The position numbers and the translations under genes were made by a program. The notes under the pieces were generated by a model, which saw only the letters and a program-made list of their open reading frames with translations, made no database searches and was not told the origin of the DNA. 64,000 nt of DNA from Sphingobacterium sp. LZ7M1 (GTDB lineage: Bacteria; Bacteroidota; Bacteroidia; Sphingobacteriales; Sphingobacteriaceae). The stretch covers positions 3,534,001 to 3,598,000 of the forward strand of contig NZ_CP101134.1 of NCBI RefSeq assembly GCF_024296865.1, read 5' to 3'. How positions within the stretch are numbered: position 1 is the stretch's first letter; the number at the start of each line of letters is the position of its first letter. Shown one piece after another: positions 57,428 to 64,000 of the stretch.

Positions 57428-59761
57428 ATGCACTACCTATACAAATTGTTAACGAAAACCCAGCTTTTACTGTTCCTGATTTTTCCAATTTCTTTAACCG
57501 CCCAACAACTGGAAATCCAGGTAAATAATGAAAACTCGGGTAGACAAGCCGATGTTAACATTAAGGTAAATGGAAAAACCATAGGAAAAACAGATAATAA
57601 TGGATCATTCCTTATCAATTATGAACAGTTCAAACTACCATTAAACCTACAGATCAGCCATTCGGGCTATTTAACCCTATTTCATACCATTTCACCTGAC
57701 ACTGTAAAACAGCCACTGATCTTTACCCTGCAGGAAAAAAATGATTTGGATGAGATCGTAGTTACAGCAAGTCGCAAACCTGAACATATTTCAACAGTCC
57801 CATCTTCCATTTCGATATTAACGAGCAAAGAGATTGAAGCTCAAAGCCAAATCAACACGAATATTTCCAATATTTTGGGTAACAGCATTCCTGGTTTAGG
57901 GGTAAGTAGCAATAAGGCAACCAATACCGGACAAACCCTAAGGGGTAGGTCTGTTCTAGTGCTTATTGATGGAATTCCGCAGTCTACTCCGTTAATGAAT
58001 GGAGCTAGAGATATCAGGTCTATTGATCCTTCAGTAATTGAAAGAGTGGAAGTAATCAAAGGGGCAACATCCATTTATGGCAATGGTTCTGCCGGAGGTA
58101 TTATCAATTATATTACAAAAACCAATAAGGATGCAAACAAGGCAATTTCTGGAAGCAGCAATCTAAGAAGCATAATAAACCCTATCCATTCTTCAGAGAC
58201 CATAGGCTATCGATTTGATCAAACATTATTTGGAAGGGCAAATAAATGGAATTATACAATCAGTGGTACAGCTGAGTATAATGGTCTCCAGCGGGATGCC
58301 GATGGCATTGCTCTTGGTCAGGTGGACGGTCTATCGAATTCACATCAGTACAATGCCTTTTTAAAGGTAGGATATGATATTAATGAGAATTCGGGTATTT
58401 CTGTTCTGTACAATTTTTTCAACAGTTCTCAACATGCCAAGTACATTAGTCAAACCGGTAAATATGGGCAAACTCCAACTATTGGAATCAAAGGTGAAGA
58501 TCCAGGAAAACCTACAGGTACTCCATATAACCATAATGCCATGTTAAGTTATTTCAACAATAATTTAATAGGTTCTACTTCCATTCAGGCCTCCTTGTAT
58601 TATAATACTTTTCGCTCAATGAATAGATATATTGAGAAAGGAACTGCTTGGTATGGCCCGGGGCAAACACAAATTAATTCAGAGAAAAAAGGTTTAAGGC
58701 TTAACCTGAACACACCCTTTAAGCTATTCAATGCCAATTCCGATATCACCTACGGATTAGACCTGCTGAATGATGTAACTGACCAAAATTTAACGGATGG
58801 ACGTATCTATATCCCAGATATGAATATGGTGAACATAGCACCATATGCTCAATTGCGTGTTGATGTGTTAGAAAACCTGATTTTAAAGGGAGGTGTAAGG
58901 TATGAAAATGCTACAGTGAAAATCAAGGATTTCAATACTATCGCTACAGGTCCTAACAACGAAGGCAGTATCGCGGTGACTGGAGGAAAAATACCCTATA
59001 AAGGAGCAACATTCAACGCTGGACTTCGATACAATAAATATGAAATATTCAATCCATTCATTAGCTTCTCCCAAGGCTTTGCCATCAACGAGTTGGGAAG
59101 AATCGTAAGAAGGGCAACCGACAATGATCTGGATAGTATCAAAACTGACCCAGTAATCACCAATAACTACGAGATAGGATTTTCTAGCCATTACAGTATA
59201 TTCAATTTCTCGGCATCCTATTACTATAGCACTTCAAAGATGGGCGTTGAATTAGTAGATGTTGGCGGATATTTAGTGGCACAGCGCCTACCTGAAAAAG
59301 TACAGGGACTAGAATTTACTTTGAATGCCGAGCTTTCCAAGCAATGGACCATAGGCGGAACATTTGCTCACGTGGAAGGAAAAGCAGAGGACTCTGAACA
59401 GGTATCTCACTACCTCAACGGCACGAGGATAGCTCCGAACAAAGCTACAGCCTACCTGATCTATACACCGACTGATGCATTAAATCTACAATTACATTGG
59501 ATACATACAGGTTCTAGAGATCGTTTTGAACGCAATGATAAAGGCATTTACAAAAACAGCGAAGGTCCGATCAAAACCATAGACCTATTCAACTTATCAG
59601 CGAGCTATAGGATCAACAAACAATGGGGACTTGGACTTGGTGTGGAAAACCTATTGAACAAGGATTATTACCCGGTCATCAGTCAGTACAGGGCGGTGGA
59701 TGCAGAATATGTAAAAGGTACTGGGACTACCGCATCATTAAATATTAATTATCGATTTTAA
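57428..59761 (+). CDS. TonB-dependent outer-membrane receptor (siderophore type)
   Basis: About 777 residues from the ATG at 57428; a signal peptide follows at once (ending LTAQQ). Order: CarboxypepD_reg-like repeat ('NVNIKVNGKTIGKTDNNGSFLIN'), TonB box region and plug ('LDEIVVTASRKPEHISTVPSSISIL', 'QTLRGRSVLVLIDGIPQ', 'IERVEVIKGATSIYGNGSAGGIINYITK'), then the barrel with 'YEIGFSSHY' and a final 'TASLNINYRF'. Resembles ferric-siderophore receptors. Ends one base before the PepSY gene, an arrangement typical of iron uptake. Confidence 0.92.
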   Translation: MHYLYKLLTKTQLLLFLIFPISLTAQQLEIQVNNENSGRQADVNIKVNGKTIGKTDNNGSFLINYEQFKLPLNLQISHSGYLTLFHTISPDTVKQPLIFTLQEKNDLDEIVVTASRKPEHISTVPSSISILTSKEIEAQSQINTNISNILGNSIPGLGVSSNKATNTGQTLRGRSVLVLIDGIPQSTPLMNGARDIRSIDPSVIERVEVIKGATSIYGNGSAGGIINYITKTNKDANKAISGSSNLRSIINPIHSSETIGYRFDQTLFGRANKWNYTISGTAEYNGLQRDADGIALGQVDGLSNSHQYNAFLKVGYDINENSGISVLYNFFNSSQHAKYISQTGKYGQTPTIGIKGEDPGKPTGTPYNHNAMLSYFNNNLIGSTSIQASLYYNTFRSMNRYIEKGTAWYGPGQTQINSEKKGLRLNLNTPFKLFNANSDITYGLDLLNDVTDQNLTDGRIYIPDMNMVNIAPYAQLRVDVLENLILKGGVRYENATVKIKDFNTIATGPNNEGSIAVTGGKIPYKGATFNAGLRYNKYEIFNPFISFSQGFAINELGRIVRRATDNDLDSIKTDPVITNNYEIGFSSHYSIFNFSASYYYSTSKMGVELVDVGGYLVAQRLPEKVQGLEFTLNAELSKQWTIGGTFAHVEGKAEDSEQVSHYLNGTRIAPNKATAYLIYTPTDALNLQLHWIHTGSRDRFERNDKGIYKNSEGPIKTIDLFNLSASYRINKQWGLGLGVENLLNKDYYPVISQYRAVDAEYVKGTGTTASLNINYRF

Positions 59762-60961
59762 ATGGTAAAAAGCTTCATCCTTTGGTTGCATAAATGGTTA
59801 GGCCTCACAACAGGAATCGTTGTTGTCATTTTAGGTCTGACTGGTTGTGTATACACGTTCTTTGATGAGCTAAAGTTAGTTTGTTATCCTGATCGATATA
59901 TTTTAGATCAACGCTATCATTCTAGTGAGGCCCTCCCCCTAAGTCAACTTAAAGAAATTGCCGGCAAACAATTAAATGATGGCGAGTCCATTTCTAGGGT
60001 TGATCTGTATCCGGAAAAAAACAGGAGTTGGATTTTTCGCGTTCAGGAAATTGATCCCGATGCATTTGGTTATTGGAATTACTTCAAGACCTATAAAAGG
60101 ATCTTTTTAAATCCATACACTGGAGATCTACTCTTTGTGGAGAATTCGAAAACCGAATTTTTCCAAGTTATTTTGCAGATGCACATGAACCTGTTGTTGG
60201 GCAATAAATACGGGACATGGGTTGTTGGAATCTCAACCATTATTTTTGTCGTCATCCTAATTTCTGGAATGGTCCTTTGGTGGCCAAAAAGATGGAAAGG
60301 AAAACCGTTGAAACGCAGTTTATGGATAGATTGGAAATCGAAATGGAAAAGGCTAAACTATGATTTGCACAATGTTTTAGGCTTTTATTCTTTTCTAATT
60401 TCATTGGTTTTAGCTATCACGGGTCTGGTTTTTACCTATCCTTCCTTTAAAAAGGCCTACATTTCATTTTTCAATTCCTTTGATGGCTCTGAAATCAAGA
60501 AGCTTGAAGGAGAACCTTTTAAAATCCCCAACTATTATCCAGAGGGTGAACAGCTTGATAATGCGCTCCACTTCCTATTGGAAAAGTATTCCAATGCTGG
60601 AATGATGTCCATTAGAAGTAGCAAAGCAGAAGACGAAACTTTTGATGTTCAGATCAGGATGACGGAAATGAAGACTGGTGATTTTAGATGGTATTACTTC
60701 AATAAAAAAGAAAACAATATTGAAAAGGTAACTTCTTCCGAAAATTTAAAAGCTGGTGACCGAATTGGGACATTAAATTACGACATCCATACGGGCAATA
60801 TTTCTGGGTTGCCAACAAAAATCCTGGCTTTCCTTATTTCTTTAATTTGCGCGAGCTTACCAATTACAGGATTTGTGGTTTGGCGCAATAAGGTAAAAGG
60901 GCAAAAAAGAAAGGCAGAAAAGCAGATTAAAAAGCGTGATTTATTGAAATCCAATCAATAA
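59762..60961 (+). CDS. PepSY-associated TM protein
   Basis: 399 residues. Membrane helices at about 15-35, 140-165, 205-228 and 355-378, with a PepSY-type periplasmic part between. Pattern 'LHKWLGLTTGIVVVILGLTGCVYTF' and 'LHNVLGFYSFLISLVLAITGLVFTYPSFKKAY' matches the family, thought to reduce ferric siderophores in the inner membrane; this fits its position directly after the receptor gene (stop and start adjacent). The last 7 bases overlap the convergent priA gene. Confidence 0.9.
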   Translation: MVKSFILWLHKWLGLTTGIVVVILGLTGCVYTFFDELKLVCYPDRYILDQRYHSSEALPLSQLKEIAGKQLNDGESISRVDLYPEKNRSWIFRVQEIDPDAFGYWNYFKTYKRIFLNPYTGDLLFVENSKTEFFQVILQMHMNLLLGNKYGTWVVGISTIIFVVILISGMVLWWPKRWKGKPLKRSLWIDWKSKWKRLNYDLHNVLGFYSFLISLVLAITGLVFTYPSFKKAYISFFNSFDGSEIKKLEGEPFKIPNYYPEGEQLDNALHFLLEKYSNAGMMSIRSSKAEDETFDVQIRMTEMKTGDFRWYYFNKKENNIEKVTSSENLKAGDRIGTLNYDIHTGNISGLPTKILAFLISLICASLPITGFVVWRNKVKGQKRKAEKQIKKRDLLKSNQ

Positions 60962-63435
60962 GGGTCTACATCGACCTGAACGCGGACGCCCTTGTTTTTC
61001 TTATCCAAATCAAAATGCAATAATGCCTGTTTGATGAGTTCCTTTACTTTCGAAATAGAAATGTTCTTCCGTTCAATCTTCAAGGTAATGGTCTGAATAA
61101 AGTTATTCCTTACCCGAGCGACAAGCGGGGGTTCTGGCCCAAGGACACGTTCAGCTAACTGCTGTCTCAGTAGGGACGCTAATCTCTTTGCTGCATCATG
61201 TACAAGATCTTGATCGGTATGTTTTACATCAAGCTTGATCAATCTATAAAAAGGTGGATATTGATAATTCTTTCTTTCCGTAATTTCAGCCATAAACATG
61301 GCCATGTAGTCATGATTGGTGACCTGCTCGAGGATGCGATGGTTTGGAGTATTGGTTTGAATAATCACTCTTCCCTCCGACTGCCTTCTTCCAGCACGCC
61401 CTGAGACCTGTGAGAACAAAGAAAATGCCCTTTCATATGCCCTAAAGTCTGGAAAATTGATCATTCCATCGGCGTTAATAATCCCAATTAAGCTGACATT
61501 CCCAAAATCAAGCCCTTTCGTGATCATCTGCGTTCCGATCAACACATCGAACTCTTGATTATCGAAAGCCGAAATGACTTTATCAAAACCATATTTCCCT
61601 TTCGTGGAATCCAGGTCAAGGCGTCCAATTCGCAGATCAGGCAGTTGGATTTCCAACTGCTCTTCCACTCGTTCTGTTCCAAAACCTTTGCTCTGCATAT
61701 TTGGCAATCCGCAGGCTGGACAAGTCTGCACCAGTTCTTCTGAAAAGCCACAATAATGGCAATGCATCAGGTTACTGGTTTTATGGTAAGTCAAACTAAC
61801 ATCACAGTTCACACATTTAGCCACATATCCACAAGTGCCACATTGCAAAAATGGCGTATGTCCTCTTCTATTTTGAAACAGGATCACCTGTTCTTTATTT
61901 TGAACAGTTTCTTCAATGGCCTTCAATAGCTTCAGACTAAAATAAGAGTACATCTCTTCCTTTCGGCCAGCTTCGGCAATATCCACAATTTCGATTGTCG
62001 GCAGCTTGGCCTCACCAAATCGTTCCGTCAATTCAATCAGACCATATTTACCGGCCTTAGCATTGTAATAGCTCTCCACTGAAGGGGTAGCAGAACCCAA
62101 TAGAACTTTTGCTTGATGCTGATGAGCCAAGTAAATTGCCGTATCTCGGGCATGATACCTTGGAGCAGGATCATATTGTTTATAGGAGTTCTCATGTTCT
62201 TCATCCACAATAATCAACCCTAGGTTATGGAAAGGAAGGAAAACAGAGGATCTCGCGCCAATGACTACCTTAAACTCACCCTTATTTACTTTATGCCTTA
62301 CTTCTGCACGCTCATTGTCATTGAATTTTGAATGGTAAACACCCAATTGATCCCCAAAATGCAATTTCAAGCGTTCAGTTATCTGTGCTGTCAAGGCAAT
62401 CTCCGGTAATAGGTACAATGCAGATTTACCCTCTCGAAGCACAGCTTCAATCAAACGGATATAAATTTGGGTCTTCCCAGAAGCCGTTACTCCATGGAGC
62501 AAGGCAACATCTTTCTCAGCAAAGGAATTATTGATTTCATCAAAGGCCTGTTCTTGGGCTGGATTAAAACTAAAGTCTGGAGATAACAGAACATCCGTAC
62601 CCTCAAATCTACTGACCACCTTTTCCTCAACTGTAAAGACACCTTTATCGATCAGGGCGGTTATTGCACCAGCTCCTGAACCGGAAACTTCCATGATATC
62701 CTGTCTGCTGACATCATTCTTTGTTTTGATAAGTTGGAGGAATGCAATGATTGCATCCTGTTGCTTTGGAGCTCGATTTAAACTATCCAATAATTCCCGT
62801 CTACCCTCCGGATCATTGAATTCGGAGGCTAACCTCAGAAAAGCTTTGGTTTTTGCCTTATATTTCTGCTTGATTTCTTCAGAGATCAGGATATATCCAT
62901 GTTCAAATAGGTTCCTCAATAAAGGGAAAACCGTTTTTTGACCTAAGATTTTGATGACATCGTTTACCGTCAACTCACCAGCAAGATCCAAGGCTTCAAG
63001 AATCATATAGCCTTTATCTGAAAGCGAAGAACGATCTAAATTAGGGTCATCTGATGCGACGATTTTAGTTTCAGAGGCCATTTTTAGGGCTGCTGGCAAA
63101 GCCGCCTGCATCACATCACCTACATAACACATGTAGTATTCTGCGATCCAATCCCACATCTGCAATTGAGTTTCATTGACAATGGGATCATTGTCTACAA
63201 CATCTAAGATATATTTGGCTTCATATTGATGAGGAGGTTCAGTCGTGATATTCTTGACCACAGCTGAATAAATCTTGTTCTTACCGAACTGTACGATCAC
63301 CCGAACTCCTACTGCTACCTTATCATTCAATTCAAAAGGAACTCGATAGGTATAGGACTTAGCAATCGCCAATGGCAAAATAACCTCTACAAAATAAGTG
63401 ACACGACCAGGAGCCGTTAAATCCAGTTGAGACAT
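60955..63435 (-). CDS. priA: Primosomal protein N' (replication restart helicase)
   Basis: About 826 residues from the ATG at 63433-63435 (a TTG six bases before is the other start). N-terminal 3' DNA-binding domain, then a superfamily 2 helicase with Walker A GVTASGKTQ, DEEH in IIVDEEHENSYKQ, 'LLGSATPSVE', the double zinc cluster with CGTCGYVAKCVNC and CHYCGF...CPACG, 'GTERVEE' and 'SQVSGRAGRRQSEGRVIIQT'. Restarts stalled forks. Single gene; start region lies 148 bases from the DUF423 gene. Confidence 0.94.
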   Translation of the reverse strand: MSQLDLTAPGRVTYFVEVILPLAIAKSYTYRVPFELNDKVAVGVRVIVQFGKNKIYSAVVKNITTEPPHQYEAKYILDVVDNDPIVNETQLQMWDWIAEYYMCYVGDVMQAALPAALKMASETKIVASDDPNLDRSSLSDKGYMILEALDLAGELTVNDVIKILGQKTVFPLLRNLFEHGYILISEEIKQKYKAKTKAFLRLASEFNDPEGRRELLDSLNRAPKQQDAIIAFLQLIKTKNDVSRQDIMEVSGSGAGAITALIDKGVFTVEEKVVSRFEGTDVLLSPDFSFNPAQEQAFDEINNSFAEKDVALLHGVTASGKTQIYIRLIEAVLREGKSALYLLPEIALTAQITERLKLHFGDQLGVYHSKFNDNERAEVRHKVNKGEFKVVIGARSSVFLPFHNLGLIIVDEEHENSYKQYDPAPRYHARDTAIYLAHQHQAKVLLGSATPSVESYYNAKAGKYGLIELTERFGEAKLPTIEIVDIAEAGRKEEMYSYFSLKLLKAIEETVQNKEQVILFQNRRGHTPFLQCGTCGYVAKCVNCDVSLTYHKTSNLMHCHYCGFSEELVQTCPACGLPNMQSKGFGTERVEEQLEIQLPDLRIGRLDLDSTKGKYGFDKVISAFDNQEFDVLIGTQMITKGLDFGNVSLIGIINADGMINFPDFRAYERAFSLFSQVSGRAGRRQSEGRVIIQTNTPNHRILEQVTNHDYMAMFMAEITERKNYQYPPFYRLIKLDVKHTDQDLVHDAAKRLASLLRQQLAERVLGPEPPLVARVRNNFIQTITLKIERKNISISKVKELIKQALLHFDLDKKNKGVRVQVDVDPY

Positions 63436-63534
63436 AAACAAAGGTAATAATAGTATTTATTAATAGCATTCAGTATAGGGAGCATGCTTGCCTGTTATTG
63501 ATTTATTATTCGACAATAATCAGCCTTGCTAAGC

Positions 63535-63559
63535 AAAAAGGCACCAATGGTGCCTTTTT
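63535..63559. terminator. Terminator of the DUF423 gene
   Basis: AAAAAGGCACC / GGTGCCTTTTT, 11-bp arms with AAT loop; can work on both strands. Confidence 0.9.
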
Positions 63560-63589
63560 CAATTCTATTTTGAGAATAGTCAATACAGA

Positions 63590-63979
63590 TTAAGCTCTAT
63601 TTCTCATTGCTGCAATGAACAAGGCAACCCAGCCGACCATAAAGCATAGTCCTCCTAAAGGAGTCACCGGACCAATAACAGAGATATTTTCAATGCCAAG
63701 TAGGTTTCTTGTGCTCAACAGGTATAAGGACCCTGAAAAAAGGAATATACCGATAGTGAACATGATATACGAAACTTTAATGGACTGGCTTTTTGCTCTA
63801 GAAAATGTGGATAGGAATAAAAGTGCCAAGGTATGATAGAAATGGTACTGATTTGCAGTACCCCAAGTTTCTAGTTGTTTCTCAGAAATCTTACCTTCAA
63901 GACCATGTGCACCGAATGCACCAAGTATTACAGCTAACAAACCGAAAAAAGAAGCAGTTAGGATAATTTGTTTGTTCAT
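63590..63979 (-). CDS. DUF423 membrane protein
   Basis: 129 residues with four membrane helices. Start 'ILTASFFGLLAVILGAFGAHGLEGKISEKQLETWGTANQYHFYHTLALL' and 'VIGPVTPLGGLCFMVGWVALFIAA' match DUF423 (YgdD-like) across the whole length. Role unknown; often beside priA or dna-related genes only by chance. The ATG is 21 bases from the window end, so its promoter is cut off. Confidence 0.9.
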   Translation of the reverse strand: MNKQIILTASFFGLLAVILGAFGAHGLEGKISEKQLETWGTANQYHFYHTLALLFLSTFSRAKSQSIKVSYIMFTIGIFLFSGSLYLLSTRNLLGIENISVIGPVTPLGGLCFMVGWVALFIAAMRNRA

Positions 63980-64000
63980 AAATAAAGCTAAAATAATCGC

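Overview
The window reads as chromosomal DNA of a Bacteroidota bacterium, most likely a Sphingobacteriaceae member close to Sphingobacterium. Evidence: a SusC/SusD pair, DUF4252, DUF4269, DUF6266 and BT_3928-type families, promoters of the form TTTG-N19-TAnnTTTG, few Shine-Dalgarno sites, and a serine palmitoyltransferase operon for sphingolipids. The genus is an inference; no alignment was run.

Layout. 1-1211 is the 3' part of trigger factor. 1276-2269 is a gene-free repeat zone. 2270-5205 holds exported or outer-membrane proteins on the minus strand. 5372-9535 holds a secreted protein, cysM/cysE, and a tight DUF4269 / HipA-like kinase / DUF3037 module. 9663-12886 is a plus-strand operon (DUF1599, DoxX-type BT_3928 protein, shikimate kinase, glycerophosphodiesterase). 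13046-19304 holds a beta-barrel protein, a CoA-transferase, an AraC regulator with a DUF1080 lipoprotein, rpsT, an RNA methyltransferase and sucD. 19378-21582 is an ECF sigma / anti-sigma-like / DUF4252 / DUF4252 operon. 21735-25180 holds DinB, an S15-like hydrolase and a TraB/GumN protein. 25256-35944 is a five-gene minus-strand operon (SusC, SusD, S10 carboxypeptidase, TPR/HExxH protein, PutP) that I read as a peptide-use locus.

36938-42600 is a complete rRNA operon on the minus strand (16S, tRNA-Ile, tRNA-Ala, 23S, 5S) with two tandem promoters, visible processing stems and a terminator. It is bracketed by inverted copies of a dispersed 'GAACCAGGAT' repeat. 42985-47483 is the ceramide/sphingolipid operon. 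Then come smpB, an AraC regulator divergent from an aldehyde dehydrogenase/DUF779 pair, an Old Yellow Enzyme, a thioesterase, a membrane-anchored MutS-like ATPase, pcm, a DUF4886 SGNH-like protein, a DUF6266 protein, a TonB receptor/PepSY pair, priA and a DUF423 membrane protein.

No phage, transposase gene, CRISPR array or classical restriction system was seen. The items most worth following are the DUF4269-HipA-DUF3037 module, the ceramide operon with an altered CDP-alcohol transferase motif, the peptide-use locus with its HExxH TPR protein, the membrane MutS protein, and the repeat families in the gene-free zones.
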